NCBI GenBank assembly: GCA_004295015.1
Contig: SHNE01000055.1
Coordinates: forward strand, 62,001 to 126,000
Source: Bacteroidota bacterium
GTDB lineage: Bacteria > Bacteroidota > Bacteroidia > AKYH767-A > 2013-40CM-41-45
Reading direction: 5' to 3'
Length of the DNA stretch: 64,000 nt
Shown here: in pieces, positions 55,401-64,000 of the stretch
Layout of the letters: every line of letters begins with the position of its first letter
Position numbering within the stretch: position 1 is the stretch's first letter
The notes under the pieces: generated by a model
What the model was told of the DNA's origin: nothing
The model's database searches: none
Seen by the model: only the letters and a program-made list of their open reading frames with translations
Made by a program: the position numbers and the translations under genes

Positions 55401-57772
55401 TAAACGGACAGACTTATACTGCAAGGGGAACATACACTTCAGTAACAGGCTGCCATACTGAGACCTTAAACCTGACTATCACTGCATCAACAAGCAACAG
55501 CACAACAGCGTCAGCTTGTGATTCATACACATGGTCAGTAAACGGACAGACTTACACTGCATCAGGAACATATACTTCAGTAACAGGATGTCATACTGAG
55601 ACCCTGAACCTGACAGTAACAGCTTCTACCAGCAATTCTACCAACGTAACAGGATGTGGAAGCTATACCTGGTCGGTAAATGGTATGACTTATACTACAA
55701 GTGGAACATACAGTAACACCTCAGGCTGTCATACAGAGACTATCGTTCTTACCATCAACAACGTGGTAGTAACAGCAACACCAGCAGGAGCTATCCAGTG
55801 CTTTGGAGGAATGGTTATGGTTAACGTATCGGCAACAGGCGGAACAGCTCCATACACCGGAACAGGTGGCATGATGCAGGCAGCAGGAACGGTTACATAT
55901 ACAGTAACAGACGATGCAGGTTGCACCGGTTCAGCAACAGTAACACTTTCTGAGCCTACAAAAGTAGAAGGAACAACCAGTACAACCCCTGCCAATTGCG
56001 GATCGTTCAATGGAACAGCTACCGTAACGGCTAGTGGTGGAGCAGGAGGTTATACTTACCTGTGGTCAGATGGCGCCTCACAAACAACAGCTACAGCGAC
56101 CGGCCTGGGAACAGGAACATATACGGTAACTATTAGCGATGCAAACGGATGTACAGGAACAGCATCAGCGACAATCACCGGAGTAGGTGGACAGCCAGAT
56201 CCGGCAGGACCTATTGCAGGTCCGGCAGGAGCATGCCGTAATACATGTGTTACTTATACAGTACCACCGGTATCCGGAGCAACTTCATATACATGGACAC
56301 TTCCTGCTGGAGCAACCGGCACATCTAGCACTAACAGCATCACGGTATGTTTTGACAATACCTATGCAGGCGGATTCCTTTGCGTAACTCCAAGCAATAC
56401 TTGCGGAACAGGAACACAGTCATGTATCAACATTCCTGTAATAACAGTTAAGCCGGCACAGCCGGGCTTCATCGTGGGCAATCCAAACCCATGTGGACCG
56501 ATTGTTCAGACCTATTCTATCCCACCAAGTGCTAATGCGTTGAGTTATACCTGGTCAGTGACCGGAGCCGGCGTAGCTATCTTGAGTGGTCAGGGAACCA
56601 ACAGTGTTCAGGTAAGCTTCCCAGCCGGCTTTGGTCAGGCAGTAATCGGAGTTTACGCAAGCAACTGTATCGGAGTAACTTCAACACGTTCAACAACACT
56701 TACAGGAATACCAACACACTCTAGTCCATTAACAGGACCGGGTTATGTATGTGCCGGAACAACAGGAGTAGCTTATTCTATCAGTGCCGCTATCGGAGCG
56801 GGTTCATCGTATGTATGGTCAACGACCGGCGATATTACAGTAGCCGGAGCGCAGGGATCAACTTCGCAGACCTTCAACTTTGGAGCCACTTTCACAACGG
56901 GAACAATCAACGTGACAACATCGAGCTCATGCGGATCTTTCACCCGTAGCTTCACGATTCGTTCAACACCGGGCCAGCCTGGATCTATTGCAGGACCATC
57001 GAGCAATCTTTGCGGACAGACCGGTGTTACTTACAGCATCGCAGCGGTAGCAACAGCAACCAGCTATGTATGGACAGTACCGGCAGGAGTAACGATGGTA
57101 TCACCAAACGGAGGTACTTCTATTACAGTAGACTTTACTCCGTCCTTTACCGGAACGGGTAATATCTGTGTATCTGCTGTTAGTGCATGTGGAAGCAGCA
57201 TAGCACGTTGTTATTCAGTAACAGCGTTGACAGCTTCATCTGGAACACCATCAGGATCCTCATCAGTATGTAAGACAGCATCGGGTGTAGTTTACACGAT
57301 CGCTCCAGTAGCCGGCGCAAGCAGTTACCTGTGGTCAATCTCCGGAGGCGCATCAATAGCACCATCAGGAACATCGGCAACAGTGAACTTTAACACGGCA
57401 ACATCAAGCGCGGCAGTAATCACAGTAAACGCGGTGAATGCATGTGGCTATAGCCAGCCTGGTAAGAAGACTATCGCAGTGAACTTAGGATGCCGTAATG
57501 CAGGCGATATGAGTTCAACGGTAGACTTCAGCGCTTATCCGAACCCAACATCAGGACTACTAAACGTAAGCTTCCAGGCGGAGAAATCAGCCAAGTATAT
57601 AGTTAAGGTAGTAGACCTGTTAGGTAATGTAGTGATCAGCGAAGTGATCAGTGCAACAGAAGGATCAAATATGCAGGAAGTGAACCTGAGCCATGTAGCT
57701 AAGGGCATGTACCTGTTAAGTATCGAGACAGAAGGAACGACAGCTCAAACACTACGCGTAGTGGTAGAGTAA
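52475..57772 (+). CDS. Giant 2: repeat-rich T9SS-secreted surface protein with cohesin-like N-terminus
   Basis: 1765 residues (an ATG two codons later is equally possible). Signal peptide ends at MTSQA. Residues about 28-220 look like a cohesin-like beta-sandwich (SPTEYEFDLYLLRTS, SLFQFGLAYDTSITNGG). A SprB-like unit (about 225-310) follows, then a divergent repeat, fifteen near-identical 46-residue repeats (361-1050), another divergent repeat, two SprB-like units (about 1098-1235, TLSEPTKVEG, TVTISDANGCTGTASATI), five PKD-like domains (about 1236-1665), and a T9SS type A sorting domain (from about 1687, AYPNPTSGLLNVSFQAEKSA ... GMYLLSIETEG). Each 46-residue repeat has two Cys (ACDSYTW and GCHTET) that could form a disulfide. 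Likely a long adhesive stalk. Confidence 0.88.
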   Translation: MTMKTQLSACRRLWLIFAFLAIGMTSQAVPTYKLYLTNEVQVSPTEYEFDLYLLRTSVEQLELSLFQFGLAYDTSITNGGALSIQKLAGTSQLPANYTSGSMLMGGVNYTIGGVVCRYINSAAGGLPSGGPGNGFLVPDVTGGCSSPGVRVSRYRLTNTVPFKTNSTLKHTWAAAVGSQRTNTQVSAYVGTTNTNISAGVQTTSHLTYTDPGTCIQNITLNPAATCAVSAATSTTAVSCFGGSDGSATVTLSGTGATASGSYTVDGGPVQNYNSNPFTVNGLTAGSHAISITTSTPCPATANVTIGGPTGPSASSETVSACDSYTWAQDGLTYTTSGTYTTSGTVAGCPHAYTLNLTITPSTSNSTTASACDSYTWSVNGQTYTASGTYTDVVGCHTETLNLTITASTSNSTTASACDSYTWSANGQTYTASGTYTSVTGCHTETLNLTVTASTSNSTTASACDSYTWSANGQTYTASGTYTSVTGCHTETLNLTIIASTSNSTTASACDSYTWSVNGQTYTASGTYTDVVGCHTEILNLTITASTSNSSTVSACDSYTWSANGQSYTASGTYTSVTGCHTETLNLTITASTSNSSTASACDSYTWSVNGQTYTASGTYTSVTGCHTETLNLTITASTSNSTTASACDSYTWSVNGQTYTASGTYTDVVGCHTEILNLTITASTSNSSTVSACDSYTWSANGQTYTASGTYTSVTGCHTETLNLTVTASTSNSSTASACDSYTWSVNGQTYTASGTYTSVTGCHTETLNLTITASTSNSTTASACDSYTWSVNGQTYTASGTYTDVVGCHTETLNLTVTPSTSNSSTASACDSYTWSVNGQTYTASGTYTSVTGCHTETLNLTITASTSNSSTASACDSYTWSVNGQTYTASGTYTDVVGCHTEILNLTITASTSNSSTVSACDSYTWSANGQTYTASGTYTSVTGCHTETLNLTVTASTSNSSTASACDSYTWSVNGQTYTARGTYTSVTGCHTETLNLTITASTSNSTTASACDSYTWSVNGQTYTASGTYTSVTGCHTETLNLTVTASTSNSTNVTGCGSYTWSVNGMTYTTSGTYSNTSGCHTETIVLTINNVVVTATPAGAIQCFGGMVMVNVSATGGTAPYTGTGGMMQAAGTVTYTVTDDAGCTGSATVTLSEPTKVEGTTSTTPANCGSFNGTATVTASGGAGGYTYLWSDGASQTTATATGLGTGTYTVTISDANGCTGTASATITGVGGQPDPAGPIAGPAGACRNTCVTYTVPPVSGATSYTWTLPAGATGTSSTNSITVCFDNTYAGGFLCVTPSNTCGTGTQSCINIPVITVKPAQPGFIVGNPNPCGPIVQTYSIPPSANALSYTWSVTGAGVAILSGQGTNSVQVSFPAGFGQAVIGVYASNCIGVTSTRSTTLTGIPTHSSPLTGPGYVCAGTTGVAYSISAAIGAGSSYVWSTTGDITVAGAQGSTSQTFNFGATFTTGTINVTTSSSCGSFTRSFTIRSTPGQPGSIAGPSSNLCGQTGVTYSIAAVATATSYVWTVPAGVTMVSPNGGTSITVDFTPSFTGTGNICVSAVSACGSSIARCYSVTALTASSGTPSGSSSVCKTASGVVYTIAPVAGASSYLWSISGGASIAPSGTSATVNFNTATSSAAVITVNAVNACGYSQPGKKTIAVNLGCRNAGDMSSTVDFSAYPNPTSGLLNVSFQAEKSAKYIVKVVDLLGNVVISEVISATEGSNMQEVNLSHVAKGMYLLSIETEGTTAQTLRVVVE
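53555..55624 (+). repeat. Tandem array of fifteen 138-bp coding repeats
   Basis: Fifteen units of exactly 138 bp (46 codons), each reading STSNS(T/S)T(A/V)SACDSYTWS(V/A)NG, followed by QxYTASGTYT and GCHTExLNLTxxA. Divergent units flank the array on both sides (53411-53554 and 55625-55762). Units 5-7, 8-10 and 13-15 form a repeating 3-unit (414-bp) block that also shares synonymous codon choices. Confidence 0.93.
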
Positions 57773-57813
57773 TCGTGCCGGAGTAAGGGTACAATACAAT
57801 AGCATACAATGAA

Positions 57814-57849
57814 AAGAAGTCCTTCCTTAAACGGGAGGACTTCTTTTTT
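57814..57849 (+). terminator. Intrinsic terminator of giant 2
   Basis: AAGAAGTCC pairs with GGACTTCTT (extendable with one G-U pair), followed by a T-run; 42 bases after the giant 2 stop codon. Confidence 0.85.
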
Positions 57850-57872
57850 TTATAGGGGTCAGAGGCAGTGTT

Positions 57873-58124
57873 ATGCAGAGGATAAGCGGATTAAATGTAC
57901 AAGCCGGCACTTACAAAGGATAACTTCAGTCTGAGGAGGGCACTGAAAAGCTGCACAAGCTGCTTATTGGACTATTTGATGGAAGTAAATTGGCAGGTGT
58001 CAAGGAGGAGAAAAGAATGAAACAGGGACTTAGCCGATTGATCGGTGAAAGGCTCTTGAGACGAGTAAAAGACACACAGGAGGCTTTTCGATTTACTCTT
58101 GTGAGAAAATTATTGGATAGATAA
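57873..58124 (+). pseudogene. Possible decayed small gene with internal stop
   Basis: From the ATG at 57873 an 83-codon frame runs to a stop at 58122-58124 with one in-frame TAA at 57921. The second part reads like a natural basic helical protein (LHKLLIGLFDGSKLAG, GLSRLIGERLLRRVKDTQEA). An ATG at 58017 gives an intact 35-residue frame. No family recognised; it may be chance. Confidence 0.2.
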
Positions 58125-58889
58125 ACGAGGCAATAATTGAATAAGCCTTGACTTAGGCAACTAGAAAAAATTTATAGGCGAACCCTTGTTATTGATTCTC
58201 CTAATTAGGTTCAATGGATTTACCTATGCTCCTGCAGCCTTGAGCATGATCCCTTAATCATTTTAATGAATAGACGAATCAGGAACAGCCGGAGCCCCTT
58301 GCATGGCAAATCCTGTCAATTATTTGAAAAGTCCAATTAATTATCGTATATTAAGCCAATAGAGGCGAAAATTCTATAGCTTGTACTATAACAAGACTCA
58401 AATAACAGTCAGAAATTTTTCGATAAAAATTGAAGTTATATTCATACTTGGATTATTTTTTGAATAAATTCCGACAAAATTGTTAATAAGCTCCGGCCTT
58501 CTTTATAATTTTCTAAATTAAAGCAAAAAGCCGCTTATTTTACTTATTTCACATTATTATAAAAGACATTCACCAAGGATTTATAGCCTTCGGCCATTAA
58601 TATTTAAAATAATTGGACTTTTCCTTTGAGTCGCAATGTGATTTTACTACTTTAGTATTGAAATTATGGAAAGGTTGACCATAAATAGTACAGGATTTAA
58701 CTAATACCGACTGCGTGTTATTAGAAAATCCAAGATTGTTTTAAGTGATTTTTTTGTGCTGCATTCGCAGAGATTCTTGAAATCATCCAAAGAGTAAGCC
58801 CATAAGTTAATCTAAAAGACTAGAAAGCCCTAAATGATCAAATTTTACGCACCCACTTATTGTAGTGTCATAAACTTCCCTGAAATCGG

Positions 58890-58921
58890 TGCATTGTGTT
58901 CATTATCACAATGCATTTTTT
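58890..58921 (+). promoter_or_regulatory. Terminator-like leader hairpin of giant 3
   Basis: A perfect 9-bp stem TGCATTGTG / CACAATGCA with an 8-base loop, followed by six Ts, ending 51 bases before the giant 3 ATG. It is the counterpart of the hairpin at 34666-34696, with three pairs changed but pairing kept. Confidence 0.75.
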
Positions 58922-58972
58922 ATGTCCGGGAATCCAACATATAAAACAAAACACAAATAAATAATCAACAAC

Positions 58973-61900
58973 ATGAAACAAGACAACTACCCGAACACAG
59001 CAACAACGAGTTTTAAGCGTTGGATGTTATTTGCCGGAATTGCAATAATTTCTTTGTTTGCAACCGACCTGAACGCGCAGATCGCGGTAACAGTAGATGT
59101 TCCGACGAACACTAGCCCTAATCTTGCAGCCAGCTATACGGATTTGGCAAGTGCCTTAGCAGCAGTAAATGCTGTCACGGCAATGTCGGGACCGGTGACT
59201 CTGACCCTTTCCGGCAGTGAGACTGCACCTATCAAAGGATTTAGCCTGGGAAGCGCAACTTTGAATCCTGCACTTAGTGTAACAAATACACTTACGCTGG
59301 TCAACAGTGGGACTGTAACGATCAATGCAGCGGTTGGAACAGCGTCCTCTCCTAACAATGCGACACCCGATGGGATGTTCAGAATCGAAGGATCTGACTA
59401 TGTAACTATCGATGGTATCACATTTACAGATGGAAACGCTACCAATGCTACCGAAGCAATGGAATTCGGGATTGCTTTGTTCAAGTTGAATTTGAGTGAT
59501 GGAGCACAATACAACACAATTCGGAATTGTGTGTTCAACATGCAGCGCCTACATAATGCTTCCGGTTCCGGGACAATGGTTGAAGGATCTGTTGCCATCA
59601 GGACGGTAAACTCCACTTCAAGTGCGGCAACAACTGCTTTAACACCTACAGCTTTTGGCGGAACGAATTCTTACAATAAGTTTTATACAAATACGATCAA
59701 TGGTGGAAATGCCGGCATCGTATTATATGGTTATGCAGCATCCTCTCCTTTCACAGCCGGGGATACCGGAAATGATATCGGTGGATCGTCATCAGGACAG
59801 GGGAATATTATCACCAATTATGGAGGTGGAGGAACAACAAACCCTGCAGCAGCTATTCGTACGGTGAATCAATGGAATGCCAACATCTCTTATAACACCA
59901 TTAACAATAATGATGGAGGGGGTGTTAATCACGCTACAACGCTTCGCGGAATTTATGCTCAATCAGGTACGAGTGCAAATATCGACATTACGAACAACGT
60001 CATTACCGTAAACGGTGGAGGTACAACAAGTCAGGTTTCAGGTATTGAAAATGCCACAGGATCAACTGCTGCATCAAATACTGTAAACATCAATAACAAC
60101 ACCGTTCAGAATAGTGCTTATGCCACAGCTACTTCAGCGACTTTTTATGCAATATACAATACAGCCACAGCAGCAACGGTTAATATGAATGCTAATACTG
60201 TGAGCGGAAACAGTCATGGTACGGCAGCAACGAACAGTTCTTGTACTTTTTACGGAATCTATTCTTCAGCATCTGTACCAACATTGAATACGAACTCAAA
60301 TACGATCAGCAATAACACAATTAATAATAATGGTGGTACAATGTACGGCATACGTGCCAGCACATCACTTTGGACAGCAGATGGAAATACAATAAGCGGC
60401 AATTCATTTTCCGGAGGTGGTGGAACCTTGGCTACTTCATTGTATGGACTGTATGACGGGTCTTCTCCAACTATGGAGACTCTAACCAATAATACCATTA
60501 CGAACAATACCATTACTACTGCATCCAGTTCAACCTCTTCGAACTTGCAGGGAATTTATCTTTCCACTTCCTCCTCATCTGTAAAGGACCTGAGCGGAAA
60601 TTTAATTCACACACTCACATTCACAAATTCTTCCAGTGGTGCGGCTACGGTAAGAGGAATCTATCAGAGTTTAGGTTCAACGGTTCTTATTTCGAAAAAT
60701 AAAATATACGGATTGAGTGCTGACGGGGCATCATCAAATGTCCACGGAATATATATTAGTAGTGGAACTACAATTGATGCGCGAAATAACATCATTGGAA
60801 ATCTTTCCGCTCCGGCGGTAAGTGCCACAAATAATCTTACAGGAATATATGTGGGAGGCGGGACAACGGTAAACGCAGACTTCAATTCAATTTATATTAA
60901 TGCAAGTAGTTCCGGTGCCACCTTTGGGTCTGCCGGAATTTATGCGTCTACGACTCCCACTCTTACCTTAAGAAGTAATCTGATAGTTAATACGTCTACT
61001 CCAAATGGAACAGGAAATACTGCTGCTTTCAGAAGAAGTAGCAGTACTTTAACTTCCTATAGTTCTTCATCAGACAATAATTTATTGTATGCAGGCACGC
61101 CCGGTGCCGCAAACCTTCTTTATGTTGAAGGAACTTCCACATATACAAACGATCAAAGTTCATTAGCCGGTTATAAAGCATACATGTCGACCCGAGACCA
61201 GGCTGCTGTGACTGAAAATCCAAGTTTTACGAGTACAACAGGATCAAGTGTAGATTTTCTACATATAAATACGGGTGTTGCTACTCAGGTTGAAAGTGGC
61301 GGATTAACCGTTTCCGGGATTACAGATGACTATGATGGAGACACAAGAAATGTAAGTACTCCTGATATCGGTGCCGATGAGTTTACAGGAATCCTTGCAG
61401 ACATAACTGCTCCGTCAATTTCTTTTGCAGCTTTAACTGATGGTAATTGCACCACTTCGCGTACGATTTCAGCAGACATCAATGATGTGAGCGGAGTGAA
61501 TACTAGCGGTGGAACAAATCCAAGAGTTTATTTCAGAAAATCTACAAATGCAAATGCATTAGGAGGAACCAATGATAACACAACAGATGGCTGGAAGTAT
61601 GCAGAAACAGCAAGCGGAAGCACTCCTTTTAGTCTTGTGATTGACCCTGTTCTGATTTTTGGGGGAATAACTGCCGGAGATATAATAGAATATTTTATAG
61701 TTGCTCAAGATCTTGTAGCAACACCTAATGTAGGCAATAGCAGCGGAACATTTGCAGCTGCACCTTCAAGTGTTGCCTTAACAGGCAGCGCGTTCCCAAT
61801 AGGAGGAACAATTGACAACTATACAATAACTGCATCCGCTCTTGCAGCAACTGCAAGTGCTACTCCTGCATCACTTTGCAATACCGGGGCAGCATCAGTG

Positions 61901-64000
61901 AGCGTTACAGCTACGGATGGTACGGCACCTTATACTTATAGCTGGTCGCCGGGTGGAGAAACCACTACTTCCATTGTAACAGGAGTGATAACTTCAACGA
62001 GTTCTTATACTGTAACTGTATCGGATGCCTGTGGAGGTGTAACAACAACTTCAGCGACAGTTGAGGTCTTTACACCTACAATTACAGGAACAACTGCCGG
62101 ATCGCGTTGCGGAACAGGATCTGTTTCTCTGGAAGCAACAGCATCGGCCGGATCCGATATGACATGGTATGATGCATCACTCGGAGGAAATCTGTTGGGA
62201 ACAGGTAGTCCGTTTGCAACTCCTGTCATCAGTTCAAATACAGATTTTTATGTTGCCGCTTCTAATCCGGTTCCGGGTTCCGAATTAACAGTAGGAATTG
62301 GAGCTGCAACAAGCAGCAGTTACGAAAGTCCATACTATCATTTATATGGTGGAAAGAAAAGCCAATACCTTATTCTTGCATCTGAACTTTCTGCAGCTGG
62401 ATTTATTGCCGGGGATATTACTTCGGTTGCTTTTGAAGTTGTGTCAGCAGGGGTGAGTCTGAGTGATTTTGGCATCAGCGCAAAGTTGACCACTTCATCT
62501 GTCATGACATCCACGCTGGAAACAGGTCTGACTTCAGTCTACTCTTCCGCAAGCGTTTCACCAACTGTTGGGTTTAATGTATACCCGTTCAGCAGTCCGG
62601 TAAATTGGGATGGAACTTCAAATCTTCTGATAGAAGTTTGCTGGAGTAATGTGAACGGAGGAGGAACTTCATCGAGCGTAAAGAGAGATGCGACGACTTT
62701 TGTTTCGCACGCATATTACCGGGCCGACAACGAATCAGCGGCTTCATTATGTGCTGCTACCACAGCTACTTCCACATCCAGCCTTCGTCCGAAAATGACT
62801 TTTAGCGGAACAGGTGTTTGTGTGAGTGCAAGGACAGCAGTCACGGCTTCTGTTACTTCAGCTCCTGCTGTTTCTATTGCCGGAACAAGTACCATTTGTT
62901 TTGGAGAAAGCACAATTCTTACAGCCAGCAGTACCAATGATCCGAACTATGATTATACATGGTCTCATAGTGCAGGTACTACCGCATCAGTCACTGTAAG
63001 CCCAAGTGTAACTACCACCTATACGGTTGATGCACTTGATAACTCAGCCGGACCTAATGCCGGTTGTGCAGCCGTTGCAACAAAGGTGGTAACGGTTAAC
63101 CCACCACCACCATCAGTTTCGATAAGTCCGATGACTTCGACAATTTGTGCAGGTGGTAGTCAGGCACTAACAGCTTCCGGAGCAAACGTTACTCAAGTCA
63201 ATTATAACTCGATTAGTGTTAGCTTGTCGAATCCTTCGACAGATGAAGACAATGGCTCTTCAGGGACTAGCGGGTACATTTGTCCTGGTAACAACCTGAT
63301 TGGAAGTTTTACCGTTCCGGCATTTTCAGGAACGATGGTCGGTGCCCATCTGACAATCACCGGGGTTAGTTTGAATGGAGGTTCTTATGGATCTGAAATT
63401 CGTTTAGCATTTTCAGGATCAGGAATTTCGGGATCATCTCCTTGTTTCCAAGGAGCAACAAGCACTAGCAGTCCGAATCCGATGGATTGGGCTATTGGAA
63501 ATTCCAATTCCGGAGATACCGCTACCTTTGCTGCCTTGTTTGATCCGGCAGGAGGTACGGTAGATATTTATTATAGCGAATCATACAACGATAATACAAG
63601 TGGACCGGATGCAACATTCCCTGCAACTGCAACTTTTGAATATTATACGAGTGAAAACGTTCAGTATCCTATCGCATGGACACCCGCAGCTTCAGGCCTT
63701 GATGTTTATACAGGCTTAGATGTAATAGCCAGCCCATCTGTGACCACGACATACACAGCCACGGCAACTGGTGCCGGTGGTTGTACAATTAGTGCTACGG
63801 CAAGCGTAATAGTTGACATTCCAACTGCTGATATCAGCGGAACTGCAACTATTTGTGATGGCCAATCCACAGATCTGATATTTACGCTGACAGGAGATGC
63901 TCCTTGGTCGGTAACTTACAATGATGGAACGAGCAACTTTACGGAAAGTGGAATTGCTTCAAGTCCTCATACTATTTCAGTTTCGCCTGCAACAACAACT
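58973..64000 (+). CDS. Giant 3: paralogue of giant 1, cut by window edge
   Basis: ATG at 58973 opens a frame read without a stop to the window end (1676 codons). The signal peptide (MKQDNYPNTATTSFKRWMLF ... TDLNAQ) and a beta-helix domain (about residues 35-805) align closely with giant 1, including SETAPIKG, GNDIGGSSSGQGNIIT and TPDIGADEF. After it come a different domain (about 810-950, DGNCTTSRTISADI), a SprB-like unit, an Ig_7 domain (WYDASLGGNLLG) that carries the same recurrent module as giant 1 (about 1100-1280), then further Ig-like domains, one with a new insert (about 63185-63700). Predicted surface adhesin; the C-terminus is outside the window, so its sorting signal is unknown. Confidence 0.85.
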   Translation, partial: MKQDNYPNTATTSFKRWMLFAGIAIISLFATDLNAQIAVTVDVPTNTSPNLAASYTDLASALAAVNAVTAMSGPVTLTLSGSETAPIKGFSLGSATLNPALSVTNTLTLVNSGTVTINAAVGTASSPNNATPDGMFRIEGSDYVTIDGITFTDGNATNATEAMEFGIALFKLNLSDGAQYNTIRNCVFNMQRLHNASGSGTMVEGSVAIRTVNSTSSAATTALTPTAFGGTNSYNKFYTNTINGGNAGIVLYGYAASSPFTAGDTGNDIGGSSSGQGNIITNYGGGGTTNPAAAIRTVNQWNANISYNTINNNDGGGVNHATTLRGIYAQSGTSANIDITNNVITVNGGGTTSQVSGIENATGSTAASNTVNINNNTVQNSAYATATSATFYAIYNTATAATVNMNANTVSGNSHGTAATNSSCTFYGIYSSASVPTLNTNSNTISNNTINNNGGTMYGIRASTSLWTADGNTISGNSFSGGGGTLATSLYGLYDGSSPTMETLTNNTITNNTITTASSSTSSNLQGIYLSTSSSSVKDLSGNLIHTLTFTNSSSGAATVRGIYQSLGSTVLISKNKIYGLSADGASSNVHGIYISSGTTIDARNNIIGNLSAPAVSATNNLTGIYVGGGTTVNADFNSIYINASSSGATFGSAGIYASTTPTLTLRSNLIVNTSTPNGTGNTAAFRRSSSTLTSYSSSSDNNLLYAGTPGAANLLYVEGTSTYTNDQSSLAGYKAYMSTRDQAAVTENPSFTSTTGSSVDFLHINTGVATQVESGGLTVSGITDDYDGDTRNVSTPDIGADEFTGILADITAPSISFAALTDGNCTTSRTISADINDVSGVNTSGGTNPRVYFRKSTNANALGGTNDNTTDGWKYAETASGSTPFSLVIDPVLIFGGITAGDIIEYFIVAQDLVATPNVGNSSGTFAAAPSSVALTGSAFPIGGTIDNYTITASALAATASATPASLCNTGAASVSVTATDGTAPYTYSWSPGGETTTSIVTGVITSTSSYTVTVSDACGGVTTTSATVEVFTPTITGTTAGSRCGTGSVSLEATASAGSDMTWYDASLGGNLLGTGSPFATPVISSNTDFYVAASNPVPGSELTVGIGAATSSSYESPYYHLYGGKKSQYLILASELSAAGFIAGDITSVAFEVVSAGVSLSDFGISAKLTTSSVMTSTLETGLTSVYSSASVSPTVGFNVYPFSSPVNWDGTSNLLIEVCWSNVNGGGTSSSVKRDATTFVSHAYYRADNESAASLCAATTATSTSSLRPKMTFSGTGVCVSARTAVTASVTSAPAVSIAGTSTICFGESTILTASSTNDPNYDYTWSHSAGTTASVTVSPSVTTTYTVDALDNSAGPNAGCAAVATKVVTVNPPPPSVSISPMTSTICAGGSQALTASGANVTQVNYNSISVSLSNPSTDEDNGSSGTSGYICPGNNLIGSFTVPAFSGTMVGAHLTITGVSLNGGSYGSEIRLAFSGSGISGSSPCFQGATSTSSPNPMDWAIGNSNSGDTATFAALFDPAGGTVDIYYSESYNDNTSGPDATFPATATFEYYTSENVQYPIAWTPAASGLDVYTGLDVIASPSVTTTYTATATGAGGCTISATASVIVDIPTADISGTATICDGQSTDLIFTLTGDAPWSVTYNDGTSNFTESGIASSPHTISVSPATTT

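Larger units (their letters stand above)
57773..58972. other. Intergenic region between giants 2 and 3
   Basis: 1.2 kb. It holds the giant 2 terminator, a possible decayed reading frame (57873-58124), AT-rich DNA, a block from about 58470 related to the DNA upstream of giant 1, and the leader hairpin of giant 3. The 220-base duplication seen before giant 1 is absent here. Confidence 0.6.

Noticed and set aside
53555-55624. CRISPR-like regular spacing
   Set aside because: The 138-bp units are contiguous, in frame and translate into a protein repeat; there are no unique spacers.
1-64000. tRNA, rRNA, insertion sequences and prophage genes
   Set aside because: None was recognised in the intergenic regions; no transposase or integrase motif was seen in any frame examined.

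Overview
The window is a stretch of a Bacteroidota chromosome. The signs are: secreted proteins with type IX secretion (T9SS) sorting domains, SprB-like and CHU_C-associated Ig-like repeats, an ExbB-ExbD-ExbD-TonB operon, A-rich translation leaders without clear Shine-Dalgarno sites, and several promoters of the TAnnTTTG type. No genus can be named from the sequence alone.

Layout. Positions 1-14356 are almost all minus strand: a HisKA_2-type sensor kinase (cut by the window edge), an amino-acid permease, a TPR - PstS-like lipoprotein - small membrane protein - TonB - ExbD - ExbD - ExbB operon (transcribed from 9166 down to 3263), and nuoL-nuoM-nuoN with its own promoter. Positions 14525-33525 hold single genes and short clusters: a small coiled-coil protein, a class A beta-lactamase-like hydrolase, a secreted protein of unknown role, an M28 peptidase, rpiB, nadA, a MORN-repeat protein, rnr, a membrane coiled-coil protein, a sulfur-linked group (thioredoxin-like protein, persulfide dioxygenase-rhodanese, YeiH-type exporter, and further on an SLC13/DASS permease), a LamG protein with a T9SS tail, and an ECF sigma/anti-sigma pair.

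From 33.5 kb to the end the window is given over to surface proteins. Giant 1 (34754-52324, about 5856 residues), giant 2 (52475-57772, 1765 residues) and giant 3 (58973 to beyond the window) lie in tandem on the plus strand. Giants 1 and 3 are paralogues that share signal peptide, a parallel beta-helix domain, and parts of their upstream DNA. Giant 2 carries fifteen near-identical 46-residue repeats and a T9SS type A tail. Giant 1 ends instead in a dockerin-like calcium-binding segment, while giant 2 begins with a cohesin-like domain.

The most unusual features are here: (i) about 1.25-1.32 kb super-repeats in giant 1, in which one Ig-like domain repeatedly carries a large insert at the same site, and the insert differs between copies; (ii) a terminator-like hairpin, conserved with compensating base changes, 51-57 bases before the start codons of giants 1 and 3; (iii) a duplicated, possibly structured, intergenic element upstream of giant 1. 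Together these suggest a regulated, repeat-built adhesin locus. That system-level reading is inference; the repeats, hairpins and domain order are read directly from the sequence. No tRNA, rRNA, CRISPR array or insertion sequence was recognised.
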